DNA from: Streptomyces sp. adm13(2018)
Lineage (GTDB): Bacteria; Actinomycetota; Actinomycetes; Streptomycetales; Streptomycetaceae
DNA: 59,553 nucleotides
Reading direction: 5' to 3'
Assembly (NCBI RefSeq): GCF_008042145.1
Contig: NZ_RDBH01000141.1
Span: forward strand, 907,182-966,734
The first letter of the stretch is position 1. Every line of letters begins with the position of its first letter. The position numbers and the translations under genes were made by a program. Positions 34,525-44,722 of this stretch are shown here, one piece after another. The notes below the pieces were generated by a model that was given only the letters and a program-made list of their open reading frames with translations, was not told the DNA's origin and ran no database searches.

Positions 34525-36726
34525 ATGGAACGCGTGCCCGCGCTCGACGAACCACTCAAGAAGTCCCTCGGCCCCGCCACCGCCAAGGTCATGGCCGAGG
34601 CGCTCGACCTGCACACGGTCGGTGACCTCCTCCACCACTACCCCCGCCGGTACGCCGAGCGGGGGGAGCTGACGACCCTCGCCGACCTGCCGCTCGACGA
34701 GCACGTCACCGTGGTCGCCCAGGTCGCCGACGCCCGTGTGCACACCTTCAACGGCGCCAAGGGACGCGGCCAGCGCCTCGAAGTGACCATCACCGACGGC
34801 AGCGGCCGCCTCCAACTGGTCTTCTTCGGCAAGGGCGTGCACAAGCCGCACCACGACCTGCTGCCCGGCACCCGCGCGATGTTCGCCGGCAAGGTCTCGC
34901 TCTTCAACCGGCGCCTCCAGCTCGCCCATCCCGCGTACGAACTCCTCCGCGGCGAGGACGGGGAGCGCACCGACACGATCGACGTCTGGGCCGGGGCCCA
35001 GATCCCGATCTACCCGGCCACCACCAAGCTGGAGTCCTGGAAGATCGCCAAGGCCGTCGACGCGGTCCTGCCCAGCGTCGTCGACGCCGTCGACCCGCTC
35101 CCCGACGCCCTGCGCGAGGGCCGCGGCCTCGCCGAACTCCCCGACGCCCTCCGGCTCATCCACCGGCCCCGCACCAAGGCCGACATCGCCGTCGCCCGCG
35201 AACGCCTCAAGTGGGACGAGGCCTTCGTCCTCCAGGTCGCCCTCGCCCGCCGCCGGCACGCCGACACCCAGCTCCCCGCCGCCGCCCGCCGGCCCGTCCC
35301 CGGGGGCATCCTCGACGCCTTCGACGCCAAGCTGCCCTTCACCCTCACCGACGGCCAGCGGAAGGTCTCCCGCGAGATCTTCGACGACCTGGCCACCGAA
35401 CACCCCATGCACCGCCTCCTCCAGGGCGAGGTCGGCAGCGGCAAGACGCTGGTCGCGCTGCGCGCCATGCTCGCCGTCGTCGACACCGGCGGACAGGCCG
35501 CCATGCTCGCCCCCACCGAGGTCCTCGCCCAGCAGCACCACCGCTCCGTCACCGAGATGATGGGCGAGCTCGCCCAGGGCGGGATGCTCGGCGGCGCCGA
35601 ACGGGCCACCAAGGTCGTCCTGCTCACCGGCTCCATGGGCACCGCCGCCCGCCGGCAGGCCCTGCTCGACCTGGTCACCGGCGAGGCCGGACTCGTCATC
35701 GGCACCCACGCCCTGATCGAGGACAAGGTCCGCTTCCACGACCTGGGCCTGGTCGTCGTCGACGAGCAGCACCGCTTCGGCGTCGAGCAGCGCGACGCCC
35801 TGCGCGGCAAGGGCAAGCAGCCCCCGCACCTCCTGGTGATGACCGCCACCCCCATCCCGCGCACGGTCGCCATGACCGTCTTCGGCGACCTGGAGACCAG
35901 CGTCCTCGACCAGCTGCCCGCCGGACGCTCCCCGATCGCCACCCACGTCGTCCCCGCCGCCGACAAGCCGCACTTCCTCGCGCGCGCCTGGGAACGGGTC
36001 CGCGAGGAGGTCGGCAAGGGACACCAGGCGTACGTGGTCTGCCCCCGCATCGGCGACGAGGAGGACCAGAAGAAGAAGGCGAAGGCGTCCGCCGCGGACG
36101 AGGCCGAGAAGCGCCCGCCGCTCGCCGTCCTCGACGTCGCCGAGAAGCTCGGCGCCGGGCCCCTCGCCGGACTCCGGATCGCCGTCCTGCACGGCCGGAT
36201 GCACCCCGACGACAAGGACGACGTCATGCGCCGCTTCGCCGCCGGCGAGCTCGACGTCCTCGTCGCCACCACCGTCATCGAGGTCGGCGTCAACGTCCCC
36301 AACGCCACCGCCATGGTGATCATGGACGCGGACCGCTTCGGCGTCTCCCAGCTCCACCAGCTCCGCGGCCGCGTCGGCCGCGGCTCCGCGCCCGGCCTCT
36401 GCCTCCTCGTCAGCGAGATGCCCGAGGCCACCCCCGCCCGGCAGCGCCTCGCCGCCGTCGCCGCCACCCTCGACGGCTTCGAGCTCTCCCGCATCGACCT
36501 CGAACAGCGCCGCGAGGGCGACGTCCTCGGCCAGGCCCAGTCCGGCGTCCGCTCCTCGCTGCGGGTGCTCACCGTCATCGACGACGAGGAGGTCATCGCC
36601 GCAGCCCGGGAGGAGGCGACCGCCGTCGTCCTCGCCGACCCGGACCTCACCGCCCACCCCGGGCTGCGCACCGCCCTCGACGCCCTGCTCGACAAGGACC
36701 GCGAGGAGTACCTGGAGAAGGGCTGA
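34525..36726 (+). CDS. recG: ATP-dependent DNA helicase RecG
   Basis: 733 residues from ATG at 34525. Superfamily 2 helicase that remodels stalled forks and branched DNA. N-terminal wedge OB domain ([13 protein letters not shown]...), Walker A GEVGSGKT at residues 301-308, DEQH box at 413-416, TATPIPRT, and helicase C-terminal [15 protein letters not shown] with QLRGRVGRG. An Ala/Lys-rich insertion ([16 protein letters not shown]) sits between the helicase lobes, as in other actinobacterial RecG. It follows the FakA-like gene by 59 nt. Confidence 0.97.
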   Translation: MERVPALDEPLKKSLGPATAKVMAEALDLHTVGDLLHHYPRRYAERGELTTLADLPLDEHVTVVAQVADARVHTFNGAKGRGQRLEVTITDGSGRLQLVFFGKGVHKPHHDLLPGTRAMFAGKVSLFNRRLQLAHPAYELLRGEDGERTDTIDVWAGAQIPIYPATTKLESWKIAKAVDAVLPSVVDAVDPLPDALREGRGLAELPDALRLIHRPRTKADIAVARERLKWDEAFVLQVALARRRHADTQLPAAARRPVPGGILDAFDAKLPFTLTDGQRKVSREIFDDLATEHPMHRLLQGEVGSGKTLVALRAMLAVVDTGGQAAMLAPTEVLAQQHHRSVTEMMGELAQGGMLGGAERATKVVLLTGSMGTAARRQALLDLVTGEAGLVIGTHALIEDKVRFHDLGLVVVDEQHRFGVEQRDALRGKGKQPPHLLVMTATPIPRTVAMTVFGDLETSVLDQLPAGRSPIATHVVPAADKPHFLARAWERVREEVGKGHQAYVVCPRIGDEEDQKKKAKASAADEAEKRPPLAVLDVAEKLGAGPLAGLRIAVLHGRMHPDDKDDVMRRFAAGELDVLVATTVIEVGVNVPNATAMVIMDADRFGVSQLHQLRGRVGRGSAPGLCLLVSEMPEATPARQRLAAVAATLDGFELSRIDLEQRREGDVLGQAQSGVRSSLRVLTVIDDEEVIAAAREEATAVVLADPDLTAHPGLRTALDALLDKDREEYLEKG

Positions 36727-36794
36727 CCGCGCGGCGACGGACCGCGGTCATATCCTGAGACGTACGCACTGGACGACGCAGGACGAGGACACCG

Positions 36795-37379
36795 ATGACC
36801 CGCGTGATCGCCGGAACCGCCGGCGGGCGCCGCCTGGCGGTACCGCCAGGCAACGGCACCCGCCCCACCTCCGACCGGGCGCGCGAAGGCCTCTTCTCCA
36901 CCTGGGGCGCGCTCCTCGGCACCCTCGACGGGGCCAGGCTCGCCGACCTGTACGCCGGCTCCGGCGCCGTCGGCCTGGAGGCGCTGTCCCGGGGAGCCGC
37001 CCACGCCCTCCTCGTCGAGGCCGAACCGCGTGCCGCCCGGACCATCCGGGAGAACATCGCCTCGCTGGGCCTGCCCGGCGCCGAACTCCGTACCGGCAAA
37101 GCGGAGCAGATCGTGACGGGAGCGGCCCCCGCCGACCCCTACGACCTGGTCTTCCTCGACCCGCCGTACGCCGTCGGCGACGAGGAACTCCGGGAGATTC
37201 TCCTCACACTCCGCTCGGGGGGGTGGCTCGCGGACGACGCCCTCGTCACCGTGGAGCGCAGCACCAGAGGCGGGGAATTCGGCTGGCCGGTCGGTTTCGA
37301 ACCACTGCGGGCCCGTCGTTACGGCGAGGGAACGTTTTGGTACGGTCGCGCCGCCTCACCGTGCGAAGACGCACGATGA
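36795..37379 (+). CDS. rsmD: 16S rRNA (guanine-N2)-methyltransferase RsmD
   Basis: 194 residues. Methylates G966 of 16S rRNA using SAM. N-terminal [38 protein letters not shown]-binding [20 protein letters not shown] and the catalytic motif FLDPPYAVG. Its TGA overlaps an in-frame ATG of coaD. The rsmD-coaD pair is conserved in many bacteria. Confidence 0.95.
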   Translation: MTRVIAGTAGGRRLAVPPGNGTRPTSDRAREGLFSTWGALLGTLDGARLADLYAGSGAVGLEALSRGAAHALLVEAEPRAARTIRENIASLGLPGAELRTGKAEQIVTGAAPADPYDLVFLDPPYAVGDEELREILLTLRSGGWLADDALVTVERSTRGGEFGWPVGFEPLRARRYGEGTFWYGRAASPCEDAR

Positions 37380-37405
37380 CCGGACCGGAGAGCGAGGGAC
37401 CCACG

Positions 37406-37885
37406 TTGCGCCGCGCCGTCTGTCCGGGGTCATTCGACCCCATCACCAACGGACATCTCGACATCATCGCCCGAGCCTCCAAGCTCTACGACGTCGTCCA
37501 CGTCGCGGTGATGATCAACCAGTCGAAGAAGGGCCTGTTCACGGTCGACGAGCGGATCGAGCTGATCCGCGAGGTCACCGCCGACCTCGGCAACGTCGAG
37601 GTGGAGTCCTTCCACGGACTGCTCGTCGACTTCTGCAAGCAGCGCGACATCCCCGCGATCGTCAAGGGGCTGCGCGCGGTCAGCGACTTCGACTACGAGC
37701 TGCAGATGGCCCAGATGAACAACGGCCTCACGGGCGTGGAGACCCTCTTCGTCCCCACCAACCCGACCTACAGCTTCCTGTCGTCCTCGCTGGTCAAGGA
37801 GGTCGCGGCCTGGGGCGGCGACGTCTCGCACCTGGTCCCGCCGACGGTCCTGCCCCGGCTGACCGAGCGCCTGGCGCGGAAGTGA
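37406..37885 (+). CDS. coaD: Phosphopantetheine adenylyltransferase
   Basis: 159 residues from TTG at 37406, chosen because family members begin directly with [11 protein letters not shown] and GAGGGA lies 6 nt upstream. An ATG at 37376 that overlaps the rsmD stop would add 10 residues. Transfers AMP to 4'-phosphopantetheine in CoA synthesis. [10 protein letters not shown] (residues 8-17) is the nucleotide-binding motif; [19 protein letters not shown] and [18 protein letters not shown] are also present. Confidence 0.95.
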   Translation: MRRAVCPGSFDPITNGHLDIIARASKLYDVVHVAVMINQSKKGLFTVDERIELIREVTADLGNVEVESFHGLLVDFCKQRDIPAIVKGLRAVSDFDYELQMAQMNNGLTGVETLFVPTNPTYSFLSSSLVKEVAAWGGDVSHLVPPTVLPRLTERLARK

Positions 37886-37995
37886 CGCGCGGCCACCGCC
37901 GCTGACGCTCCGTCACCCGCTGTCGGACGGGCCCCGACTGCCCTTACAGTCGTCCCGTCCGTCTCCATCCAGCTGTAGAGAGTGGCGAGCACCCG

Positions 37996-39060
37996 GTGGA
38001 CGTGCAGAAGAAGCTCGACGAGATCGTCGCGACCGTGCAGGGCGCCCGCTCCATGCCCATGTCGGCATCCTGCGTGGTCAACCGCGCCGAGCTGCTCGCC
38101 CTGCTCGCGGAGGTGCGGGAGGCCCTGCCCGGCTCCCTGGCCCAGGCCCAGGAGCTGATCGGCGGCCGCGAGCACATGGTCGAGCAGGCCCGCCAGGAGG
38201 CGGAGCGGATCATCGAGGCCGCGCACGCGGAGCGCGGTTCGATCGTCTCCGACACCCAGGTCGCCCGGCAGTCCCAGGAGGAGGCCGACCGGATCCTCTC
38301 CGAGGCCCGCCGGGAGGCGGAGGAGGTCCGCGCGGAGGCCGACGACTACGTCGACTCCAAGCTCGCGAACTTCGAGGTCGTCCTCAACAAGACGATCGGC
38401 TCCGTCGACCGCGGCCGCGAGAAGCTCCTCGGCCGGGGCCCCGGCCTCGACCAGAACGGCTACGCCGACGAGGACGCCCCCGAGTACAGCTCGGACCCGC
38501 AGACCCTGATCCACCGGGCCGACGAGTACGTCGACGCCAAGCTCGGCGCCTTCGAGGCGGTGCTCAGCAAGACCCTGGAGGCCGTCGGCCGGGGCCGGCA
38601 GAAGCTGCACGGCCGGATCGCCACCGACGCGCTGGGTGAGCACATGGCCGCCCAGGACGGCCTCGTCGGCTCCGTGCACACCAGCGACTCCGACTACCTG
38701 GCCGGTCTCGCGGAGCTCGCCGACCCCGAGCCGGTCCAGATCCCCGCCCAGCAGCAGGCCCCGCAGGCGCAGCCCCAGGCCGACCCGTACGCGGCCTACC
38801 AGCAGTCCCAGGGCGACCCGTACGCCGGCTACCAGCAGGTCCAGCAGCAGCCCGACCCCTACGCGTACCAGCAGCAGCCGCCGCAGCACACGGATCCCTA
38901 CGGCTACCAGCAGCAGGACCCGTACGCGTACCAGCAGCCCGCCCAGCAGGACCACGGGCAGGGGCAGCAGCACCAGGGCGGCGCGCTGGACGAGACGAGC
39001 TTCTTCGACACGGGCATGATCGATCTGGAGCAGCTGCGCCGCTACGAACAGGGGCAGTAG
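37996..39060 (+). CDS. DivIVA/ATP-synthase-B-like coiled-coil protein with DPY-Q-rich tail
   Basis: 354 residues from GTG. Long helical, charged coiled coil (about 60-145) rich in EAERIIEAAHAER-type heptads. A related 30-residue module occurs twice, residues 115-144 (ADDYVDSKLANFEVVLNKTI...) and 175-204 (ADEYVDAKLGAFEAVLSKTL...). From about residue 250 there is a low-complexity tail with five DPYAxYQQ-type repeats, ending in LDETSFFDTGMIDLEQLRRY. Usually annotated as cell-division initiation protein. A role in cell-pole or division scaffolding is inferred from similarity to DivIVA. No enzymatic motif. Confidence 0.78.
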   Translation: MDVQKKLDEIVATVQGARSMPMSASCVVNRAELLALLAEVREALPGSLAQAQELIGGREHMVEQARQEAERIIEAAHAERGSIVSDTQVARQSQEEADRILSEARREAEEVRAEADDYVDSKLANFEVVLNKTIGSVDRGREKLLGRGPGLDQNGYADEDAPEYSSDPQTLIHRADEYVDAKLGAFEAVLSKTLEAVGRGRQKLHGRIATDALGEHMAAQDGLVGSVHTSDSDYLAGLAELADPEPVQIPAQQQAPQAQPQADPYAAYQQSQGDPYAGYQQVQQQPDPYAYQQQPPQHTDPYGYQQQDPYAYQQPAQQDHGQGQQHQGGALDETSFFDTGMIDLEQLRRYEQGQ

Positions 39061-39210
39061 CCGGGCCGGTCGGGACCCCGACGCCCGGATTGGGCCCTGG
39101 GCGAAGCGTCCAGTATCCTGGCTCTTCGGTCGCGCGCATCTCCGCGATCCATGCTGCCCGCGTCTGGCAGCCTCCTCGACGCAGCACGACTTTCGAAAGC
39201 AGGAAGAGCC

Positions 39211-39864
39211 CTGAGCACGCGCCTCGACCACCGCAACCCCCTCGTGTTCGACACACACGAGCTGGGGCGGCGTCCTGGTGCCCTCCAGCGGATCTCGCGT
39301 TCGATCGAGGCCCCCCGGGACCTGGGCGTCGAAGGAGTGATCGGAGTGCCCGAGGGCGCCCCGGTCGACATCGATCTCCGTCTTGAGTCGGTCATGGAAG
39401 GGGTGCTTGTCACAGGCACCGCCCGTGCATCGGCCGAGGGGGAGTGCGTAAGGTGTCTGGAGCCCGTCGAGCTGGAGCTCGACGTGGACTTCCAGGAGAT
39501 GTTCTCGTACCCCGACTCCGACGACCGGGGCCGCTCCAAGGCGGCCGCGGACGACGAAGCCGAGGCAGACGAGGACATGATCCCCCTCGAGGACGGCATG
39601 TTCGACCTCGAACCCGTGCTGCGTGATGCGGTGGTGCTCGCACTGCCGATGCAGCCGGTGTGCCGGGAGGACTGTGCGGGTCTGTGCTCCGAGTGTGGAG
39701 CCAACCTGAACGAGAACCCCGACCACCACCATGACGCCGTCGACGCTCGTTGGGCGGCACTGCAGGGACTCGCCGGTTCGCTGGGAACCGATGAGAAGGA
39801 CAACATGAGCGGCAAAGCCTCTGACGGGGACGTCCGAAGCGCCGCCGAGAAGCAGGAGAAGTAG
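39211..39864 (+). CDS. DUF177 (YceD-family) protein
   Basis: 217 residues if it starts at CTG 39211 ([22 protein letters not shown]), which has AGGAAG just upstream and matches the family N-terminus. An ATG at 39151 in the same frame has no ribosome site. The family pattern is complete: GECVRCLEP, an acidic segment, [15 protein letters not shown] and a His-Asp-rich [13 protein letters not shown]. The cysteines probably bind metal. The gene precedes rpmF, as in most bacteria, and the family is linked to 23S rRNA/ribosome assembly. The start codon is uncertain. Confidence 0.85.
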   Translation: MSTRLDHRNPLVFDTHELGRRPGALQRISRSIEAPRDLGVEGVIGVPEGAPVDIDLRLESVMEGVLVTGTARASAEGECVRCLEPVELELDVDFQEMFSYPDSDDRGRSKAAADDEAEADEDMIPLEDGMFDLEPVLRDAVVLALPMQPVCREDCAGLCSECGANLNENPDHHHDAVDARWAALQGLAGSLGTDEKDNMSGKASDGDVRSAAEKQEK

Positions 39865-39866
39865 CC

Positions 39867-40040
39867 GTGGCTGTTCCGAAGCGGAAGATGTCGCGCAGCA
39901 ACACGCGCCACCGCCGGTCGCAGTGGAAGGCTGCGGTCCCCACCCTGGTTTCGTGTGAGCGTTGCCAGGAGCCGAAGCTGCAGCACATCGCGTGCCCGAG
40001 CTGCGGCACCTACAACAAGCGCCAGGTCCTCTCGGTCTGA
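39867..40040 (+). CDS. rpmF: 50S ribosomal protein L32
   Basis: 57 residues from GTG at 39867, 2 nt after the DUF177 gene, with AGGAGAAG upstream inside that gene. Starts [20 protein letters not shown], with the zinc pairs CERC and CPSC. Operon DUF177-rpmF-rnc. Confidence 0.97.
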   Translation: MAVPKRKMSRSNTRHRRSQWKAAVPTLVSCERCQEPKLQHIACPSCGTYNKRQVLSV

Positions 40041-40060
40041 TTGGGCTGGTGAGAGGCGCA

Positions 40061-40867
40061 ATGTCTGAGTCCCGCAAGACGGACGACAAGACGGACCATG
40101 CCTCGTCCCACACGCTTCTGGAAGGGCGGCTCGGCTATCGGCTCGAGTCCGCCCTTCTGGTGCGTGCGCTGACCCACCGTTCGTTCGCGTACGAGAACGG
40201 CGGTCTGCCCACCAACGAGCGGCTGGAGTTCCTCGGGGACTCCGTGCTCGGCCTGGTGGTCACGGACACGCTGTACCGGACCCACCCCGACCTGCCGGAA
40301 GGCCAGCTGGCCAAACTGCGGGCCGCGGTGGTCAACTCGCGTGCGCTGGCGGACGTGGGGCGCGAACTCGAACTCGGCTCCTTCATCCGGCTCGGCCGGG
40401 GCGAAGAGGGCACGGGCGGCCGGGACAAGGCGTCCATCCTCGCCGACACCCTTGAAGCGGTGATCGGCGCGGTCTATCTCGACCAGGGCCTCGAAGCGGC
40501 GTCCGAGCTGGTGCACCGGCTCTTCGACCCGCTGATCGAGAAGTCCTCCAACCTCGGTGCCGGCCTGGACTGGAAGACCAGTCTCCAGGAGCTCACCGCG
40601 GCCGAGGGTCTCGGTGTGCCGGAGTACCTCGTCTCCGAAGAGGGTCCGGACCACGAGAAGACCTTCACTGCTGCCGCCCGCGTCGGTGGTGTCTCGTACG
40701 GCACCGGCACCGGCCGCAGCAAGAAGGAAGCGGAACAGCAGGCGGCGGAGTCCGCGTGGCGCTCGATCCGGGCCGCCGCGGACGAACGCGCGGCGGCGGC
40801 CAAGGCCGCGGCCGAGGCGGGAGAGGTCGCCGACCCCTCGTCGACCGCCCACCGGGCGTCGGCCTGA
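40061..40867 (+). CDS. rnc: Ribonuclease III
   Basis: 268 residues from ATG at 40061; GTG 12 nt earlier is also possible. Cleaves double-stranded RNA in rRNA processing. In S. coelicolor the gene is absB, a global regulator of antibiotic production. Signature [12 protein letters not shown] at residues 52-63, second metal site [14 protein letters not shown]-terminal dsRNA-binding domain (DWKTSLQEL... [13 protein letters not shown]). An Ala-rich tail follows. Lies 20 nt after rpmF, with mutM downstream. Confidence 0.96.
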   Translation: MSESRKTDDKTDHASSHTLLEGRLGYRLESALLVRALTHRSFAYENGGLPTNERLEFLGDSVLGLVVTDTLYRTHPDLPEGQLAKLRAAVVNSRALADVGRELELGSFIRLGRGEEGTGGRDKASILADTLEAVIGAVYLDQGLEAASELVHRLFDPLIEKSSNLGAGLDWKTSLQELTAAEGLGVPEYLVSEEGPDHEKTFTAAARVGGVSYGTGTGRSKKEAEQQAAESAWRSIRAAADERAAAAKAAAEAGEVADPSSTAHRASA

Positions 40868-40986
40868 CCGGCCGCGTCACCGCTTCCCGGGAACCCCGCC
40901 CCACGGCGGGGTTCCCGTCTTTTCCGGGGTGCGCGCGCCGGTAGGGTGGAACCTCCGTAGGAGAGACGTACGTCCGGAGGAGTCCC

Positions 40987-41847
40987 GTGCCCGAGCTGCC
41001 CGAGGTCGAGGTCGTCCGGCGGGGTCTGGAGCGCTGGATCGCCGGACGGACCGTGACCGACGTCGAGGTGCTGCACCCCAGGGCCGTACGCCGTCATCCG
41101 GCCGGCGGCGAGGACTTCGCGGCACGGCTGAAGGGGCAGCGGTTCGAGGTGGCGCGCCGCCGCGGCAAGTACCTCTGGCTGCCGCTGGCCGAGACCGGCA
41201 CCTCCGTCCTCGGTCACCTCGGCATGAGCGGGCAGCTGCTCGTCCAGCCCGAGGGCGCCGCGGACGAGAAGCACCTGCGGATCCGGATGCGCTTCGACGA
41301 CGCAGACGGCACCGAGCTCCGCTTCGTCGACCAGCGCACCTTCGGCGGGCTCTCGCTCCACGACCAGACCCCCGACGGGCTCCCGGACGTCATCGGGCAC
41401 ATCGCGCGGGACCCGCTGGACCCGGAGTTCGACGACGACGCCTTCCACCGCGCGCTGCGGCTGCGCCGTACGACGGTCAAGCGCGCGCTGCTCGACCAGT
41501 CGCTGATCAGCGGCGTCGGCAACATCTACGCGGACGAGGCGCTCTGGCGTGCGCGGCTGCACTACGACCGGCCGACGGCGACCCTGACCCGGCCGCGCTC
41601 CGCGGAGCTGCTCGGGCACGCCCGGGACGTGATGAACGCGGCCCTCGACGTGGGCGGCACCAGCTTCGACAGCCTGTACGTCAACGTCAACGGCGAGTCC
41701 GGCTACTTCGACCGCTCGCTCGACGCCTACGGCCGCGAGGACGAGGCCTGCCGCCGCTGCGGCACCCCGATACGCAGGCGCCCCTGGATGAACCGCTCCA
41801 GCTACTTCTGCCCGCGCTGCCAGCGCCCGCCGCGCACGACCCTCTGA
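40987..41847 (+). CDS. mutM: Formamidopyrimidine-DNA glycosylase
   Basis: 286 residues from GTG. Excises 8-oxoguanine and FaPy lesions and nicks the strand. The N-terminal PELPEVE supplies the catalytic Pro and Glu; helix-two-turn-helix [21 protein letters not shown]-terminal zinc ribbon CRRCGTPI...YFCPRCQ. Preceded by GGAGG. A sister gene (nei) is not in the window. Confidence 0.96.
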   Translation: MPELPEVEVVRRGLERWIAGRTVTDVEVLHPRAVRRHPAGGEDFAARLKGQRFEVARRRGKYLWLPLAETGTSVLGHLGMSGQLLVQPEGAADEKHLRIRMRFDDADGTELRFVDQRTFGGLSLHDQTPDGLPDVIGHIARDPLDPEFDDDAFHRALRLRRTTVKRALLDQSLISGVGNIYADEALWRARLHYDRPTATLTRPRSAELLGHARDVMNAALDVGGTSFDSLYVNVNGESGYFDRSLDAYGREDEACRRCGTPIRRRPWMNRSSYFCPRCQRPPRTTL

Positions 41848-41934
41848 CGGCTCGCGCTCCGGGACACCGTCCGGACCGGCGTCCCGCGCGGTCCGTCCGG
41901 CCGCTCGCTCTGGGATACGGAGCTCCGGCGCCGC

Positions 41935-42321
41935 TCAGCCCGACGCGGGCGCGGCGCGCTCCGCGTCGTAGCCGGCCCGGGCCGCCTCGACCTCGGGCAT
42001 GCGGCCCTCCACCAGCGCGATCAGGCCGATCAGCCGCTCCGCGATGTCGCGACCGAGGGCGGTGAGCCGGTAGTCGACCCGCGGCGGGTTGGTGGGCTGG
42101 GCCTCGCGGTGCACGAGGCCGTCGCGCTCCAGCGCGTGCAGGGTCTGCGACAGCATCTTCTCGCTCACGCCGTCGACCCGGCGCCGCAGCTCGTTGAACC
42201 GGAACGACCCCTCGTACAGGGCGCCCAGCGTCAGGCTTCCCCAGCGCCCCGTCACGTGCTCCAGCGTGCAGCGCGAGGGGCAGGCGCGGGCGAACACGTC
42301 GTAGGCGAGGTCGTCGGTCAT
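41935..42321 (-). CDS. HxlR-family transcriptional regulator
   Basis: 128 residues from ATG at 42321. Winged-helix protein with the HxlR pattern CPSRCTLEHVTGRWGSLTLGAL, FRFNELRRRVDGVSEKMLSQTLHALERDGLVHRE and PPRVDYRLTALG. Two N-terminal cysteines (CPSRC) are seen; HxlR proteins often sense electrophiles or redox through Cys, so that is a possible signal. No divergent target gene is present. An inverted repeat 40 nt upstream may be its own operator. Confidence 0.9.
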   Translation of the reverse strand: MTDDLAYDVFARACPSRCTLEHVTGRWGSLTLGALYEGSFRFNELRRRVDGVSEKMLSQTLHALERDGLVHREAQPTNPPRVDYRLTALGRDIAERLIGLIALVEGRMPEVEAARAGYDAERAAPASG

Positions 42322-42360
42322 GCTTTCACCGTACTCCCGCGCAGCGCTCACCACCATCGT

Positions 42361-42381
42361 GCGCACACCAGAGGTGTGCGC
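42361..42381. promoter_or_regulatory. Inverted repeat upstream of the HxlR gene
   Basis: GCGCACACC-AGA-GGTGTGCGC: 9 perfect pairs, between the end of the CAP gene and the HxlR start. Either autoregulatory operator or weak terminator. Confidence 0.5.
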
Positions 42382-42416
42382 TTTCGGGAAGTGAGCGTGC
42401 CGTCGCTCCGGGGGGA

Positions 42417-43394
42417 TCAGTAGCCGAAGTCCTGGGTCCACCAGGGGCCGCCGTCGGCGAAGTGGACGCCCACGCCGAGGGTGGTGAAGTCGCAGTTCAG
42501 GATGTTGGCGCGGTGGCCGTCGCTGTTCATCCAGGACTGCATCACGGCCGCCGCGTCCGCCTGGCCGCGGGCGATGTTCTCGCCGCCGAGGCCCGAGACG
42601 CCCGCCTTCTCGGCGCGCACCCACGGGGTGGCCCCGTCAGGGTCCGTGTGGTCGAAGAAGCCGCGGGCCGCCATGTCCGAGCTGAAGGCGCCGGCCAGCG
42701 CCGCGAGCCGGGCGTTCGCGCTCACCGGCGAGCAGCCCACCTTGGCGCGCTCGTCGTTCACGAGGCGGACGACCTCGGCCTCCGCGGCCGCGCTGCGGTC
42801 CGTGGTGGAGGGGGCCGCCGGCTTCGCGACCGGCGCCTCGGTCGTCGGATCGGGCTTCGGTTCCGGCTTCGGAGCGGGGGCCTTCGTGGTGGGCGCGGCC
42901 GTGGTCCGGGGCGCCTTCGGCTTGGCGGGCGCCTTCGTCGGGGCCTTGGCCGGTGCCTTCGTCGGCGCCTTCGTCGGGGTCTGCGCCTTCGTCGGAGTCG
43001 GCTTCGCCTTCGGGGTCGGCTTCGCGGACGGGGTCGCCGAAGGGGAGGCAGTCCTGCCCTGGTCCGTACCCGTGCCCGTCTTCGCGGGCGGGCGCGGGCC
43101 GCTCCGCTCGCCGGTCGGGGTCTGGGTGGCTCCGCCCTGCGTCGTCAGCTCCGGCGCCTGCCGGGACTGGCCCGGGCGTTCGCTCGAACCGGCGCTGCCG
43201 ACGGTGAGGGTGTCGCCGCCGGGCAGCAGGCCCGAGGTGACGGCGATGGCGCCCACCGCGACGGCGGCGGAGGCTCCGAGCAGGCCGGTGCGCACGGGGC
43301 GCCGCTTGCGGCGGGTACCCCGGTGACGGCGGTCCGAACCGTCGGCGTACTCTTCTGCGGCGGGTGCGGCTCCGGCGCGACGGTGGCGTCCCAT
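42417..43394 (-). CDS. CAP/SCP-domain (YkwD-type) exported protein
   Basis: 325 residues. The cytoplasmic, Arg-rich N-terminus (MGRHRRAGAAP...) is followed by a hydrophobic signal-anchor near 37-58. A long low-complexity Pro/Thr/Lys linker with repeated APTKAPAK units spans about 100-195. The C-terminal CAP domain has VVRLVNDERAKVGCSPVS, SSDMAARGFFDHTDPDG, GENIARG, MNSDGHRANIL and GGPWWTQDFGY, including the His/Glu residues of the family. Probably surface-located; the biochemical role of bacterial CAP domains is mostly unknown. The two Cys in the CAP domain may pair. Confidence 0.9.
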   Translation of the reverse strand: MGRHRRAGAAPAAEEYADGSDRRHRGTRRKRRPVRTGLLGASAAVAVGAIAVTSGLLPGGDTLTVGSAGSSERPGQSRQAPELTTQGGATQTPTGERSGPRPPAKTGTGTDQGRTASPSATPSAKPTPKAKPTPTKAQTPTKAPTKAPAKAPTKAPAKPKAPRTTAAPTTKAPAPKPEPKPDPTTEAPVAKPAAPSTTDRSAAAEAEVVRLVNDERAKVGCSPVSANARLAALAGAFSSDMAARGFFDHTDPDGATPWVRAEKAGVSGLGGENIARGQADAAAVMQSWMNSDGHRANILNCDFTTLGVGVHFADGGPWWTQDFGY

Positions 43395-43597
43395 CTGGTC
43401 TGCCTTCCTCTTGCTGGTCCTGCTGTGGTCCTGTGCCGGCCCTCAGGGCCTTTGCTGATCTTTGCTCTCGGTACCGTTGCGGACCGGCTCTCGAACAGCA
43501 CGGGTCCGAACGGGTGAGGCGTGTTCGGTCGGGACTGTAGCCCATGCGGGTCGGTGGCGATGTGCTCATCTGGCAATCCGCCCGTTAGCGTGCAGGC

Positions 43598-43879
43598 ATG
43601 GAAGACGATGTGCGGATGACCGCCTGGGTACGCGGCCGGGTACAGGGAGTGGGCTTCCGCTGGTTCACCAGGGCAAACGCTCTGGAGATCGGCGGCCTGG
43701 TCGGCTTCGCCCTGAACCTGGACGACGGCCGGGTACAGGTGGTGGCCGAAGGGGCGCGTGAGAATTGCCACCGTCTGCTCGCCTGGCTCCACTCCGCCGA
43801 CACACCCGGGCGCGTGGACGGCGTCACTGAGATCTGGGCCACCCCGCGCGGTGGATACGACGGCTTCGCCATCCGCTGA
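43598..43879 (+). CDS. acyP: Acylphosphatase
   Basis: 93 residues. Hydrolyses acyl phosphates. The acylphosphate-binding loop [12 protein letters not shown] carries Arg21, and Asn40 in ALNLDDG is the second catalytic residue, at the expected positions. The ATG lies only 6 nt after a TAGCGT hexamer (43586-43591), so the mRNA could be leaderless or nearly so. Confidence 0.94.
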   Translation: MEDDVRMTAWVRGRVQGVGFRWFTRANALEIGGLVGFALNLDDGRVQVVAEGARENCHRLLAWLHSADTPGRVDGVTEIWATPRGGYDGFAIR

Positions 43880-44270
43880 CGATCACTCTCCGACACCCTC
43901 TCCCGGTGACCGAGAGGGGTGCCGGGTGGACGGGCGGTAACAGCAGGTCGACGGGGAAAGCCCCTGGTGGTTGCCAACGAGCCGCCGTCATGGAAGGCTG
44001 CCGGGTAAGGATGATCGCGACGCCCTGAGGCACCGAGTTCCAGAGGCCCCGCCGCCCGCTGAGCGGCCCGGGACTCCTCGGAAAGCCCTTCAAACGGGGC
44101 GTGATCGTGTTGACCGTCAAACTTTTTGGTGAGACTCTGGAATCCCCGCGCACCTTAGCTGTTCGGCAGTGGAACCGGCACGACAAGCAGTACTGCCGAG
44201 CACCGCGGGTGCGACATCCCTCACGACCCAACCGCTACGGTCGGTCACTCATTGTGGAGGACCACTCATC
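43880..44270. other. Intergenic region before the small coiled-coil gene
   Basis: 391 nt with no gene I can support. It contains a weak hairpin after acyP (CACCCTCTC at 43894-43902 with GAGAGGGGTG at 43912-43921) and an A/T-rich patch with TTGACC at 44110-44115, a possible -35 element for the gene at 44271 without a clear -10. Confidence 0.5.
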
Positions 44271-44489
44271 ATGGCAAAGGCGCTTCTCGGTTACGTCGGC
44301 GGCTCCGACCCGCGACTCCTCGCCGAGATGCGACGGCTCCAGCAGCGCGTCCAGGACCTGGAATCCGAGCTGGTACGGATCCAGTCCGAGAACGACTCGC
44401 TCGCCGCGGCCGCCGCTCAGCACCAGGGAGAGTCGCTGCTGAACAGCATCGACCTCGACGTACCCCAGGCGGAGCCTGCGCTCACCTGA
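44271..44489 (+). CDS. Small coiled-coil hypothetical protein
   Basis: 72 residues from ATG at 44271, with TGGAGG 10 nt upstream; earlier in-frame codons lack a ribosome site. MAKALLGYVGGSDPRLL, then a heptad helix LQQRVQDLESELVRIQSEND, then a short acidic tail. Conserved just upstream of smc in Streptomyces as far as I recall. Function unknown. Confidence 0.78.
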   Translation: MAKALLGYVGGSDPRLLAEMRRLQQRVQDLESELVRIQSENDSLAAAAAQHQGESLLNSIDLDVPQAEPALT

Positions 44490-44722
44490 CAACCCAGCCC
44501 CGAGGGGCCAGGTGGGAATCACTCACGCCGGCACCGCCGACGGCACAACCATGCCGGTGGGGCCGACCGAGTACTCATGTCGGCAGAGCGGACATGCAAG
44601 GGGCGCCCCGGCGTCCCTTCCTTCTTTCACCCGCCGTTCCCCTCCCGTACCCCCCTTTCTCACCCGAGGATCTGCCCTGCACGTTCGCGGGTGAAACGCG
44701 CGAGCCCCGGTAGAGTCCGGGC

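Noticed and set aside
32672..34555. Minus-strand protein sharing a peptide with the FakA-like protein
   Set aside because: The identical peptide arises only because the 112-bp inverted repeat reads the same on both strands; the rest is shadow sequence.
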